64,000 bases of DNA. It comes from Lentzea waywayandensis (lineage in GTDB: Bacteria; Actinomycetota; Actinomycetes; Mycobacteriales; Pseudonocardiaceae). The stretch lies in NCBI RefSeq assembly GCF_900115955.1, contig NZ_FOYL01000007.1, positions 62,001 to 126,000 of the forward strand, in the 5' to 3' direction. Position numbers and translations under genes: made by a program. The notes beneath the pieces are model-generated. The model had not been told where the DNA came from, ran no database searches, and saw only the letters and a list, made by a program, of their open reading frames with translations. Positions 45,689 through 54,317 of the stretch are shown one piece after another (position 1 is the stretch's first letter; the number at the start of each line of letters is the position of its first letter).

Positions 45689-46117
45689 TCAGCCTTGGGC
45701 GATGTAGGCCTGCAGCTGGTCCTGCGACTGTTCGAGCTGCCCGATCCGGCTCTTCACCACGTCGCCGATGCTGACGATCCCGACCAACTCGCCGTTGGAC
45801 AGCACAGGTACGTGACGGAAGCGCCGCTCGGTCATCACGACCGTGAGGCTGTCCACCGTGTCCGACGGCGAACACGTGAAGACGTCGGCGGTCATGATCG
45901 CCGACACGGGTGAAGACAGCAGGTCAATGCCTACTTCGTGCAGCCGGCGCACCACGTCGCGCTCCGACACGATCCCCGCGACGCCGGAAGAGCCGACGAC
46001 GACGATCGCACCGATGTTGTGCTCGGCGAGCGCTCTGAGCAGTTCGGACACCGGAACGTCCGGGTCGATTGTGGCGACGGCTGTTCCCTTGGCCCGCAAA
46101 ACGTCAGCGATCCTCAT
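45689..46117 (-). CDS. Tandem CBS-domain protein
   Basis: The 142-residue protein consists of two CBS domains (about 8-65 and 75-135): VSELLRALAEHNIGAIVVVGSSGVAGIVSERDVVRRL, then VDSLTVVMTERRFRHVPVLSNGELVGIVSIGDVVKSRI. Such proteins bind adenine nucleotides and often signal energy state. The ATG at 46117 with GGAGG nine nt upstream is preferred over an ATG 33 bp earlier. It heads a two-gene run with the metallo-beta-lactamase gene. Confidence 0.9.
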   Translation of the reverse strand: MRIADVLRAKGTAVATIDPDVPVSELLRALAEHNIGAIVVVGSSGVAGIVSERDVVRRLHEVGIDLLSSPVSAIMTADVFTCSPSDTVDSLTVVMTERRFRHVPVLSNGELVGIVSIGDVVKSRIGQLEQSQDQLQAYIAQG

Positions 46118-46200
46118 CTGGCGCCTCCGATCCTGTCGGTCCGGTAGCAACTCAGGCTAGATCGGATCCGGACAGAACGGGAGATCGAACCCACGAAGAG

Positions 46201-46236
46201 AGCAGGGGACGCGTTCGCTCGAACGCGTCCCCTGCT
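46201..46236 (-). terminator. Perfect 17-bp hairpin downstream of the small basic-protein gene
   Basis: AGCAGGGGACGCGTTCG (46201-46217) and CGAACGCGTCCCCTGCT (46220-46236) flank a two-nt loop. The gene at 46262-46429 ends 25 bp away on the minus strand, and CTCTTCG follows on that strand. It separates the gene from the CBS gene. Confidence 0.75.
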
Positions 46237-46261
46237 GGTGTCGCGCCTGGTTCGGCGTCGG

Positions 46262-46429
46262 CTACGCGGTTCCTCCGCGGCGACGGGTCGCGAACTGGCG
46301 CGGCTGGACCAACGGCGCACGCAGCTGTGGCTGCTGGAAGTGCGTGTTCGGGTCCTGCTTGCCCCGCTTCTGCGCACGACGCGCGGCGCGGTTGCCCGGC
46401 TCGGGCTGGGGTTGGGTGGTGTCAGGCAT
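46262..46429 (-). CDS. Small basic disordered protein, 55 residues
   Basis: The frame starts at ATG 46429 with GAGGAGG eight nt upstream and ends at a TAG at 46262, just before a strong terminator. The product begins MPDTTQPQPEPGNRAARRAQ and ends FATRRRGGTA; it is rich in Arg, Gln and Pro and likely disordered. Short proteins with a GNRAxRRAQ-type core are common in actinobacteria, but no function is known to me. The gene is too short for most length cut-offs; the SD and terminator are the main evidence. Confidence 0.75.
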   Translation of the reverse strand: MPDTTQPQPEPGNRAARRAQKRGKQDPNTHFQQPQLRAPLVQPRQFATRRRGGTA

Positions 46430-46628
46430 GCGAAAGCCTCCTCGCGAAGAGGGCGTGCAAAGGGCACGGCGAGAAACGGCCGTGAGAGATGGACCCGCTC
46501 ATGGGTCACCGGAGGCGCGCGACGACGAGGTCGCGAGGGCAGCGTCAAGAGCGCTGCGGGGCTTCATCAGATGAGGCGCATGTCCGCAACGTTAGCGACG
46601 CCGTCGCCGCACGCCAACCGAATTAATC

Positions 46629-46644
46629 CGGGGATCTAGCCCCG
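46629..46644 (-). terminator. Short hairpin over the stop codon of the surface-protein gene
   Basis: CGGGG (46629-46633) and CCCCG (46640-46644) surround the TAG stop; on the minus strand it is followed by GATTAATTCGG. The stem is only five pairs, so it is a weak candidate. Confidence 0.35.
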
Positions 46645-47823
46645 TGCGCGAGCGGCTGCCGCGCCGGCGCCGAACATCACGAGGATGACGGTCACCACCG
46701 CCCACTTGCGGGACTTGGTCAGCGGCGTGGTCTCGGGATCGGCCGCGAGTTCCTGGCGGGGCTCGGTCCGCTGACGCGCGGCACGGACCGGCACCGGTTG
46801 CGGCGCAACGGAAGACGGCGGGGTCGTGGCGACCGGAGGCTGTCGCACGACCGGCACGGGCGCCGGGGCCGGAGCAGGAGGGACGCCAGGGGCGGGAGGC
46901 GGCGGGGGCGGCACCTCGGGGCGTGGGGCGGGAGGTTCGACGCGGGGCGGCATCGGGTTCGGCAGGCAACCCGCCGCGTCGATCAGGCCCATCTGCGGAC
47001 CGGTCGAGAGCTCCACCGCCGTGGTGCCCGTGGCGCGATAGACGCGGCTGTAACCGTTGTAGCCGTTGTTAATGGCGTAGACGGTGCCGGCGGCGTCGAT
47101 CAGCACGGCGCCGTAGGTGGACTTGCCGGGCAGGCCCGCGATCTCCGTCCTGCTCAGCACGCGCCCCGTCACCGGATCGAACGACACGACCTCGCCCGGT
47201 CCCCACCCCGCGGCCGACACCCCGGTCAGCTTGCCGGTCGCCGGATCGGCGGTGAAGTCGTCGAGCGTGAGAGCGGGCCAGTCCAGCACGACGGTTCGCA
47301 CGATCTTGAGGTACGACGGGCTGGCCGGGTCGATGTCGACGGCGTGCAGCCGGGCGGTGTCGCGCACGTAGAACGTGGTGCCGACGACCGCTCCCGCCGA
47401 CACGTCGTCGGTGCGGAACCAGTGCGCGTCAACAGGTCCGAGGTCGTTGACCACGCCCTTGGTGTCGATCAGCACGACGTGCGAGGGGTTCTTCCACCAG
47501 TGATGACCCTTGGACGTGAGACCGACCAGACGGCCCAACGTCGCCGAGTACCCCAGCGCGTTCACCGCGTAGTCCAGGCGGGCTACTTCTGTCACCCCAC
47601 CGGATGAGACGTCCACTTTCGTGAACGTCGAAAAGTCTCCACGATGGGATGAACGTACTTGATAAGCGTCACAGTTCGGCAGTGCGGCCTGAGCAACGGC
47701 GCTGGTGAACGGCGCGGAAAGCATCAACAGGGACGAGACCCCACCCAGCGCGAGCATATTCCGCCGCCACCGGAATGGAGTAGCCCAATACGACAACCGG
47801 GTATCACTGCTGTTGCCGCGCAT
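46636..47823 (-). CDS. Cell-surface protein with signal peptide, propeller-like domain, Pro-rich stalk and C-terminal membrane helix
   Basis: The 395-residue product has an N-terminal signal (RRNMLALGGVSSLLMLSAPFTSAVAQA), a domain with repeated SxTxxKxDVSSGGVTEV and FDPVTGRVLSRTE motifs that resemble beta-propeller blades (DUF6923-like), a Pro/Ala stalk (about 285-350), and a C-terminal helix (WAVVTVILVMFGAGAAAA) with RARG at the end. The layout is N-out with the propeller on the cell surface. Function unknown. ATG at 47823; an in-frame GTG lies two codons upstream. Confidence 0.75.
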   Translation of the reverse strand: MRGNSSDTRLSYWATPFRWRRNMLALGGVSSLLMLSAPFTSAVAQAALPNCDAYQVRSSHRGDFSTFTKVDVSSGGVTEVARLDYAVNALGYSATLGRLVGLTSKGHHWWKNPSHVVLIDTKGVVNDLGPVDAHWFRTDDVSAGAVVGTTFYVRDTARLHAVDIDPASPSYLKIVRTVVLDWPALTLDDFTADPATGKLTGVSAAGWGPGEVVSFDPVTGRVLSRTEIAGLPGKSTYGAVLIDAAGTVYAINNGYNGYSRVYRATGTTAVELSTGPQMGLIDAAGCLPNPMPPRVEPPAPRPEVPPPPPPAPGVPPAPAPAPVPVVRQPPVATTPPSSVAPQPVPVRAARQRTEPRQELAADPETTPLTKSRKWAVVTVILVMFGAGAAAARARG

Positions 47824-47849
47824 TCCCACCTGACCATTACTCGTTAACC

Positions 47850-47886
47850 AGACCGTGCTGTACCGGTCACAGTAGACCGTGGTCTA
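47850..47886. promoter_or_regulatory. Candidate operator upstream of the DUF4239 gene
   Basis: TAGACC-GT-GGTCTA (47873-47886) is a perfect inverted repeat 25 bp upstream of the TTG start. The octamer AGACCGTG also occurs 24 bp earlier (about 47850). The arms are reminiscent of DasR sites but in reversed order, so this is not a DasR site. Confidence 0.4.
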
Positions 47887-47910
47887 ATCCCACACCAGAA
47901 AGGAGCCGAA

Positions 47911-48669
47911 TTGAGCATTTACTTCAGCGGCACGCTCTGGGTTCTCGGTGCCGCGGTCATCTCCGCCGTTCTCGTCGTCATCACCCGCCGGTTCGGCTCG
48001 GAGGAAGTGAGCGAGAAGAACCTCGGCGCGGGCGGCTCGGTGTTCAGCATCGTCGCCGGCCTGCACGCGGTGCTGGCCGCCTTCATCCTGATCTCCCTGT
48101 TCGACGCGGCCAACGGCGCGGAGGAACAGGTGCAGAAAGAGGCGAACTCCCTCGTCGCCGTCAACTGGGCCTCGGACTCGCTGCCCGAGCCCGCGAAGAC
48201 CAAGGTCGACGAACTGATCCGCGACTACGTGACGACCGTCGTCCACGACGAGTGGCCCCGCATGCGCGACGGCGAGAGCGTCGACGACGAGGGCTGGACG
48301 AGGTTGAACCAGATCAGGGACACGATCGCGGCGGCGGCGCCGGACGGCGACTGGCAGCAGGACCGCAAGGCCGAGGCCGCGAACCAGCTGTGGGAGGTCT
48401 ACCAGGCCAGGCAGGAACGCCTGGACGCGGCGGACAACGGGGTCAACCCGGTCGTGTGGCTCGCGCTGCTGATCGGCACCGGTCTCTCGCTGCTGTTCCC
48501 GTACCTGTTCCGCGGGCCGACCCTGACCTCACAGCTGCTGATCACCATCACGCTGACCTCGACGCTGGTCCTGCTGCTGTTCGCGATCTACCAGCTCCAG
48601 AATCCGTTCAGCGGTGGCGTGCTCATCCCGTCGGACGCGTTCAGCTCCGCACTGGACCGGCTCAGCTAG
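47911..48669 (+). CDS. DUF4239 (bestrophin-like) membrane protein
   Basis: This 252-residue protein has two N-terminal helices (LWVLGAAVISAVLVVITRRF; VFSIVAGLHAVLAAFILISLF), a long soluble charged middle part, and two C-terminal helices (VWLALLIGTGLSLLFPYLF; LLITITLTSTLVLLLFAIYQL), the DUF4239 layout. A channel-like role has been suggested for the family but is unproven here. The TTG at 47911 has AAAGGAG five nt upstream. Its TAG shares the CTAG tetramer with the convergent EcsC gene. Confidence 0.82.
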   Translation: MSIYFSGTLWVLGAAVISAVLVVITRRFGSEEVSEKNLGAGGSVFSIVAGLHAVLAAFILISLFDAANGAEEQVQKEANSLVAVNWASDSLPEPAKTKVDELIRDYVTTVVHDEWPRMRDGESVDDEGWTRLNQIRDTIAAAAPDGDWQQDRKAEAANQLWEVYQARQERLDAADNGVNPVVWLALLIGTGLSLLFPYLFRGPTLTSQLLITITLTSTLVLLLFAIYQLQNPFSGGVLIPSDAFSSALDRLS

Positions 48670-49322
48670 CGCGAATCGGACTTTCCGTCGGCTTCCTCGA
48701 TCTGCACGGACAGCACCTCGCCGTCGATGACCTTCGGCAATGCATCCGTCTGAGCGAAGTAGCGATTTGCGAATGCGCCGACCGCTCTGGTAGAGGCGGC
48801 GTCGATGCCTCCACCGATGACGCCGCCCAGCAGCGGAACACCCTTCGCCGCGACGGTGCCGAGTTTCTTTGTACCGTATTTTGTAATGAGGGCCGACGCG
48901 GCCTTCTTGGTGAACTGCTTGATGCCGACCTTCTTGAACAGCTCGGTTCCGGCATTGCCGAGCAGGCACAGCAGGATGGCCATCTGCACCTCGTCGCTAT
49001 CCACGTCGTGGCCGCGCAACGACGCGATGGACGCGATGAGGTGCGTCTGAATGACGTACGTGGCCGCGATGTTGGACGGCAGCGACACCGGAAGCGTGAT
49101 CAGGCCGCCGAGGTTCGTGACGAAGCCCTGGGCACCCGCCAGCGCGACGTGCGTGCGGATGAGGTGCTTGATCGCGTCGGTCTCGTCGCCCTTCTTGACG
49201 AGCGCGTCGGACGCGGACTCGCGGGCGCTCTTGAACGGGCCGAAGCCGTCGACGCCGGCGCGCAGCAGGTAATCGGCGATGCCCTGCTGGACCTTGTTCA
49301 GCTCACCCTTGGACTCAGCCAC
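48666..49322 (-). CDS. EcsC-family protein
   Basis: The 218-residue protein matches EcsC family sequences: a helical start, GFVTNLGGLITLPVSLPSNIAATYVIQTHLIASIASLRGHD, and the glycine-rich GVPLLGGVIGGGIDAASTRAVG. The family is membrane-associated and of unknown function. The GTG at 49322 is chosen; an ATG at 49364 is possible but overlaps the preceding gene. It follows the rifampicin-phosphotransferase-like gene with a 28-nt gap. Confidence 0.8.
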   Translation of the reverse strand: MAESKGELNKVQQGIADYLLRAGVDGFGPFKSARESASDALVKKGDETDAIKHLIRTHVALAGAQGFVTNLGGLITLPVSLPSNIAATYVIQTHLIASIASLRGHDVDSDEVQMAILLCLLGNAGTELFKKVGIKQFTKKAASALITKYGTKKLGTVAAKGVPLLGGVIGGGIDAASTRAVGAFANRYFAQTDALPKVIDGEVLSVQIEEADGKSDSR

Positions 49323-49350
49323 AATCCCGACATTACGCGTTCGGTTGCCG

Positions 49351-51846
49351 CTATGAGACGTCAACAGGCTGTTCCAGCAGAACCGCTCCTGTGCCGCCGT
49401 CGACGGTGATCCGCTCGCCGGTCTTGATCCTCGTCACGGCCTCGCGCACGCCCACGACCGCCGGAATGCCGTACTCCCGCGCCACGACCGCGCCGTGCGA
49501 GTTCGCGCCGCCCATCTCCATCACCAGACCACCCGCCGTCAGGAACAGCGGTGTCCACCCAGGATCGGTCGACGGAGCCACGAGGATCTCGCCGGGTTCG
49601 AGATGCGCGCCGACCGGATCCATGACGACGCGCGCGATACCGGTGATCGTGCCCGCCGACGCCGGTGTGCCGACGAGATCGCCCTCCACCGGGGCGCCGT
49701 GGTGCACGGCTTCGGGTTCCGTACCGTCCGACAGCAGCACGCGCGGGATGTGCCTGCGTCGCATCTCGCGGCCGTAGACCTCACGGCGCTCAGCCACGAG
49801 AGAGCGCAGATCTCCTTGCGGAGAGCGCATTTCCTCGAAGTTCAGGAAGAACACGTCGTCTGTGGTGTCGAGGCGGTCGGCCGCGACGAGCTGGGCACCG
49901 ATGTCGGCGACGCGCTTCCGCAACGCGCCGAACAACGTGATGATCAGGTACTTCGGGTACTCCCGCAGGCCGGCGAGCAACCTGGTGCGGCGCAACGCGA
50001 AGCGCACGAACCAGCCACGTCCCCAGGCGCGCCGGGCGAGTGTGTCGATCATCGCCTCGGCTTCGGCGGCGCCGCGGGCGAAGACCACGTCCGGATGGGC
50101 CTGGTCCCCTTGCAGGCGCAGGAAGTTCTTCACGACGCCGATGACGTGCGCCGGGTCATCGGACCACCGCGGCAGGCCGAGGTCGATCTCGGCGACGGCG
50201 CGGTGGCCCCATCGCGCGAGGAACCGGTCAAGCGCGGCAGGGCGTTCACCGTTCTGGAACTGCCGTAGCGCGACGGGATCGTGGCGGATCTCCTGCGCCA
50301 TGTCCCACATCGCCATGTCCATCTCGGTGGTGATGTTGTTCGGCAGGCCGCGCAGCACGGTCTGCAGCTCCCCCGGCCTGGTCTTCACGATCTTGCCGAC
50401 CAGGCCGAGCATCGCGAACCCGATCAGCGCGGTGGGCGCGAGCCGGGGCAGCACGGGCACGACGCACTGTTGCAGCGCCTGCTCGATCGGGAGGGCCGCG
50501 GACTTCTCCAGAACCTCGCGCTCCAGCAACAACGCGTTCCGCACGGCCTTCTCGGGGTTCGCCAGCGCCTTCATCGCCGTCACGGGCACGCGGAACCGGC
50601 GAGCCAGCCGGAGAACGCGCTTGAGCGCCGGCGTGGGCGAGGAGTTCCTGATCGCGAATCTCGGGTCGTCGAACAGTCCGCGCAGCACCTCGGAGGAGCG
50701 TGCTTCCATCACACCGAGCAGGCGCGTGACGAACTCGCGGCCCACCTTGCTCTGCAAGACCTTGGTGGCGTCGAAGAAGATGCGCTCGCCGTTCTCCACA
50801 TAGGACTGGCTCTTCGGGTCGCCGATCACGATCTCGAAGGCGGACTTGGCGATCTCCCGGAACGCTGCGCGCCCCATCGGCGTGATCGGGCGTTCGAGAC
50901 CCTGCGCGAGGCTGAAGCAGAAGTAGACGTGCGCCTTGCCGTCCGGGTTGTCCGGCAACGGGAACAGCGTCGTGATCGGGCGCGCCTGAGTGAGGTGCAG
51001 GTCGCCGTCGTCGTCGATAGCCCATTCGGTGTCCTGCGGCGACCCGTAGTGCTGCTGCACCTTGCGGCCCAGGACCGCGAGCGCGTGGATCTGCCCGTCC
51101 GTGAGGCATTGTTCGTCGCTCTCGCCGACCTCGACGTGCTCGGTGCCACCGCCGGGCAGCGAGCGGATGACGAACTTCTTGTCCCCCAGCCGTTTCTCGA
51201 CGATCTCGCCGCCGTCGACGACGAAGTGGTCGGGGTTGACCGCGCCGGACACCACGGCCTCACCGAGGCCGGGGCTCGCGTCGATGACGATCTGGTCGCG
51301 CGTGCCGGTGACCGGGTTCGCCGTGAACATCACGCCGGACACCGCGGACTGCACCATCCGTTGCACGACAACGGCCAGGTAGGTCGTGGTGTGGTCGATG
51401 CCGTTCGTGTCCCGGTAGCTGACCGCGCGGTCCGTCCACAGCGAGGCCCAGCACCGGCGTACCGCGTCGACCACCGCGTCCTCACCGACGACGTTGAGGA
51501 ACGTGTCCTGCTGGCCCGCGAAGCTCGCGAACGGCAGGTCCTCGGCCGTGGCGCTGGACCGCACGGCGACGGCAACGTCGTCGCCGAGTACGCGGTACTC
51601 GGCGACGATCGCGTCCCGGATCTCTTGCGGCACAGCGGTTTCCAGCAACGTCCTGCGGGCGTTCTCCGGAGTGGTGCTCGCCAGCTCGTCGGCCTGCGCG
51701 ACGGCGCGGTAGGCGTCCGTGGTGACGCAGAAGCCCTGCGGCACCGGCAGGCCGGCCCTGGTGAGCTCGCCGAGATTCGCGGCCTTGCCGCCCACGATGG
51801 CGAGCATCGTGCCGTCGATGGACTTGAAGTCGATCGTGAGCGCCAT
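49351..51846 (-). CDS. PEP synthase/rifampicin phosphotransferase-like protein
   Basis: The 831-residue product has an N-terminal ATP-grasp domain of PEP synthase type (VGGKAANLGELTRAGLPVPQGFCVTT; VAVRSSATAEDLPFASFAGQQDTFLN; SGVMFTANPVTGTRDQIVIDASPGLGEAVVSG), a middle domain without PEP-synthase barrel motifs, and a C-terminal swivelling domain with the phospho-histidine in GGANSHGAVVAREYGIPAVVG. That three-domain plan and length match rifampin phosphotransferase Rph rather than true PEP synthase. It may inactivate rifamycins using ATP. The ATG at 51846 follows an AGGGG sequence. No rifamycin-associated promoter element was found. Confidence 0.75.
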   Translation of the reverse strand: MALTIDFKSIDGTMLAIVGGKAANLGELTRAGLPVPQGFCVTTDAYRAVAQADELASTTPENARRTLLETAVPQEIRDAIVAEYRVLGDDVAVAVRSSATAEDLPFASFAGQQDTFLNVVGEDAVVDAVRRCWASLWTDRAVSYRDTNGIDHTTTYLAVVVQRMVQSAVSGVMFTANPVTGTRDQIVIDASPGLGEAVVSGAVNPDHFVVDGGEIVEKRLGDKKFVIRSLPGGGTEHVEVGESDEQCLTDGQIHALAVLGRKVQQHYGSPQDTEWAIDDDGDLHLTQARPITTLFPLPDNPDGKAHVYFCFSLAQGLERPITPMGRAAFREIAKSAFEIVIGDPKSQSYVENGERIFFDATKVLQSKVGREFVTRLLGVMEARSSEVLRGLFDDPRFAIRNSSPTPALKRVLRLARRFRVPVTAMKALANPEKAVRNALLLEREVLEKSAALPIEQALQQCVVPVLPRLAPTALIGFAMLGLVGKIVKTRPGELQTVLRGLPNNITTEMDMAMWDMAQEIRHDPVALRQFQNGERPAALDRFLARWGHRAVAEIDLGLPRWSDDPAHVIGVVKNFLRLQGDQAHPDVVFARGAAEAEAMIDTLARRAWGRGWFVRFALRRTRLLAGLREYPKYLIITLFGALRKRVADIGAQLVAADRLDTTDDVFFLNFEEMRSPQGDLRSLVAERREVYGREMRRRHIPRVLLSDGTEPEAVHHGAPVEGDLVGTPASAGTITGIARVVMDPVGAHLEPGEILVAPSTDPGWTPLFLTAGGLVMEMGGANSHGAVVAREYGIPAVVGVREAVTRIKTGERITVDGGTGAVLLEQPVDVS

Positions 51847-51933
51847 GGCTACCCCTTCAGGTTCTGCTGAAGAGGAGGTTACGAGCAATCGACCAGAAAC
51901 TCAACACGTGATGAATAAATCACCCTGCCGAGG

Positions 51934-52833
51934 TCAAAGCTCCTGATCAGAGCGGCTCACCCAGTCCGGAAGGGGTTCACGCTCCCGGCGCCACTGCTCC
52001 GGCGGGCTCGCGACGATGCCGCCGACGATCGCGGCCGTGGTGTCGACGTCGCCACCCGCCCTGACGCACGCCGTGATGGCGGCGTGGTAGTCGCCGAGGT
52101 GGTGGGCCGCGACCCAGAGCGTGAACGGCACGGTGTCCTGCGCCGTCACGCGCGAGCCGTTGCCCAGGACGTACGCGGCCTCCTCGGCGTTGCCGATCTT
52201 GCGCGCCTTCTCGATCCCCTTGCGCACGAACGAGTCTTCGAGGTGGTCGAGCACCGTCCCGAGCAGATCACGTGGTGGCGCACCGGTCAGCCGTGCCCTG
52301 GCGGCGACGGCCGACGCGTGCGCCACCGCGAGGCCGCCCATGACGCCCTCTGGATGCTGGTGCGTCACCTCGCTGGCCCGAATCGCTTGCGTCGTAACGG
52401 TTTGAGGGTCATCGGCGAAGTACGCGCCCAGCGGTGCGATCCGCATCGCGGCGCCGTTGCCGCACGAACCCTGCCCGTCGAACGCGCTGGAGGCCGCCTC
52501 TTTCCACGGCGTGCCTTGGCGAATCTTGCGCAGGATGGTGAAAGCCCCCGCGCCGTAACCTCGGTAGGGCTCGCAGCGATCGGCGAACGTCGCCGCGAGC
52601 CGGGTTCGGTCGACGTCGCCGTGATCACGAAGCTCGGCGACGAGGTTGCAGGCCATTTCGGTGTCGTCGGTCCACTCCCACGGACCCCGTGGCGGCTTGC
52701 CGGCCACGAGGTCGGGCAACGAGCGGCCGACCATGAAGAACTGTGCGCCCAGAGCGTCGCCGACGGAGAGTCCGTCGAGCGAGGCGTATGCGAGGTCCAG
52801 GCGCGCACGAGTGTGCAGAACAATGCGCATCAC
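51934..52833 (-). CDS. ADP-ribosylglycohydrolase-family protein
   Basis: The 299-residue protein has the DraG-type metal motifs WTDDTEM (about 53-59) and GGDVDTTAAIVGG near residues 260-272, with GLSVGDALGAQF at the N-terminus and GSCGNGAAMRIAPLG in the middle. It should hydrolyse ADP-ribose linkages on a protein or metabolite. Start at GTG 52833 or ATG 52830. It is divergent from a LysR gene with only 34 bp between them. Confidence 0.88.
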   Translation of the reverse strand: MMRIVLHTRARLDLAYASLDGLSVGDALGAQFFMVGRSLPDLVAGKPPRGPWEWTDDTEMACNLVAELRDHGDVDRTRLAATFADRCEPYRGYGAGAFTILRKIRQGTPWKEAASSAFDGQGSCGNGAAMRIAPLGAYFADDPQTVTTQAIRASEVTHQHPEGVMGGLAVAHASAVAARARLTGAPPRDLLGTVLDHLEDSFVRKGIEKARKIGNAEEAAYVLGNGSRVTAQDTVPFTLWVAAHHLGDYHAAITACVRAGGDVDTTAAIVGGIVASPPEQWRREREPLPDWVSRSDQEL

Positions 52834-52867
52834 CTGCGATTTTACCGGTTTGGCCTACTCTGGTCAC

Positions 52868-53692
52868 ATGGATTTGGACCTGCGGAAGCTGCGGTATTTC
52901 GTGGCGGTCGCGGAGCATCTGAACTTCGGCCGCGCCGCCGAGGCCCTGCACATCGCGCAGCCGGTGTTGTCGCGGCAGATCCGCGCGCTGGAGACCGAAC
53001 TCAAGGTGCAACTGTTCGACCGTTCGCCGAAAGGAACCGTGCTGACGCCCGGCGGCGAACAACTCTTGAGCGACGCACGGCCGTTGCTCGCTCAGGCCTC
53101 GGCGCTGCTGCGGCGCGTGGGAGTGGCGGACACGTTCACCGTCGGGTTCATGCCGGGACTGATCGTCACGCCCGCCGCGCGCCTGCTGGCGTCACGACAT
53201 CCTGGCCTGCGGGTCGACGTGCGGCGCACGACGTGGGACGACCAGGTCGAGGTGATCCACGACGGCCGCGTCGACGCCGGCTACGTGCGGCTACCGGTAC
53301 CGGCGGACGGGCTGAGGATCCTGCCGTTGTTCACCGAACCGCGCGTCGCCGTGCTGCCGGCCACGCATCGGTTGGCGGGCAAGGAAAGCGTGCTGGAAGC
53401 GGACCTGTCCGGCGAGCGGCGCGTGCAGCACACCGACACGCCGGGAATCCGGTCCGTCGAGGAGAAGCTGGAGCACGTCGCGATGCACGGCGGTGTCGCG
53501 ATCCTGCCGTTGTCCACGGCGACGTTCTACTCGCGCGAGGACCTCGTGCACGTGCCGATCGAGGACATCGCTCCGAACGAGGTCGCGCTGGCGTGGTCCG
53601 CGCACCGGCAGACGCCGCTCATCGCCGAGTTCGCTGAAATAGTCACCACCGCAGTCATGGCAACGGTCACCGCGACAGCCCAGCAGGGGTGA
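52868..53692 (+). CDS. LysR-family transcriptional regulator
   Basis: The 274-residue protein starts MDLDLRKLRYFVAVAEHLNFGRAAEALHIAQPVLSRQIRALE, the LysR HTH, and continues with a substrate-binding-like effector domain (TVGFMPGLIVTPAARLL, RRTTWDDQVEVIHDGRVDAGY). The effector domain is shorter than usual near GGVAILPLS. TACTCT at 52855 with the ATG at 52868 suggests a leaderless transcript. By position it probably regulates the divergent ADP-ribosylglycohydrolase gene. Confidence 0.9.
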   Translation: MDLDLRKLRYFVAVAEHLNFGRAAEALHIAQPVLSRQIRALETELKVQLFDRSPKGTVLTPGGEQLLSDARPLLAQASALLRRVGVADTFTVGFMPGLIVTPAARLLASRHPGLRVDVRRTTWDDQVEVIHDGRVDAGYVRLPVPADGLRILPLFTEPRVAVLPATHRLAGKESVLEADLSGERRVQHTDTPGIRSVEEKLEHVAMHGGVAILPLSTATFYSREDLVHVPIEDIAPNEVALAWSAHRQTPLIAEFAEIVTTAVMATVTATAQQG

Positions 53693-54218
53693 AGACGAAG
53701 CTGTCGCGGAAGCCGCCGTCACCGCGCCGGGTCGCCATCAGCCGCATCTCCGGCATGAAGTGGAAGAACACCAGCGACCCCGACCGGTCCGGATAGCCGA
53801 GCGTCTTCGAGTACTTGGGATTCGTGCCGCCCAGCCACAACGGGGGCTCGCCGTACTCGGCGATCACGTCGTCGAGCAGGCAGTCCCGTTCGCCCAGCAC
53901 ACCGGGGATCCGGCTGTCGGCGTCGAGCGACAGCCAGCCCTGCCGGTGCGCGAGATCCGCGTACACCGACGCCATGACGTCCTCACTGCGATGCCCGAGC
54001 GCCTCGTGCACCGCGCCGCTGACCATCGCCGCGTTCGCCGCACCGCGCTTCACCAGCGCGTCCAGCTCGATCTGCCACCGGTCCGTCCGGTCGTCGGCGA
54101 ACGCCAGCGCGTCGAGCAGGGTGAGGATCACCGCCTCACCGCCGTACATGCCGGGACGCCGGACAGCGGCGTTGAGCTGACCGAGCAGGTAACGGCGTAA
54201 GTCGTCGAACGAAGGCAT
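53667..54218 (-). CDS. Protein of unknown function with an RRPGMYGG motif
   Basis: The 183-residue protein begins MPSFDDLRRYLLGQLNAAVRRPGMYGG and contains ALGHRSEDVMASVYADLAHRQGW and PLWLGGTNPKYSKTLGYPDRS. The RPGMYG segment recalls small immunity-like families, but I cannot assign it. GGGGGAGAG directly precedes the ATG at 54218. It diverges from the HNH-like gene and overlaps the LysR gene by 26 nt at the 3' end. Confidence 0.65.
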   Translation of the reverse strand: MPSFDDLRRYLLGQLNAAVRRPGMYGGEAVILTLLDALAFADDRTDRWQIELDALVKRGAANAAMVSGAVHEALGHRSEDVMASVYADLAHRQGWLSLDADSRIPGVLGERDCLLDDVIAEYGEPPLWLGGTNPKYSKTLGYPDRSGSLVFFHFMPEMRLMATRRGDGGFRDSFVFTPAGLSR

Positions 54219-54317
54219 CTCTCCCCCTTAATGCGAGATGTTCTATCAGTTGCGGGTGGGCGAAACGGAATCGCCTTCATGACCGACAGGGGAGTCAACT
54301 ACTGGGGAGAGGACCGC

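Noticed and set aside
47873..47886. DasR binding site
   Set aside because: The half-sites are in the opposite order (AGACC then GGTCT) to the DasR consensus.
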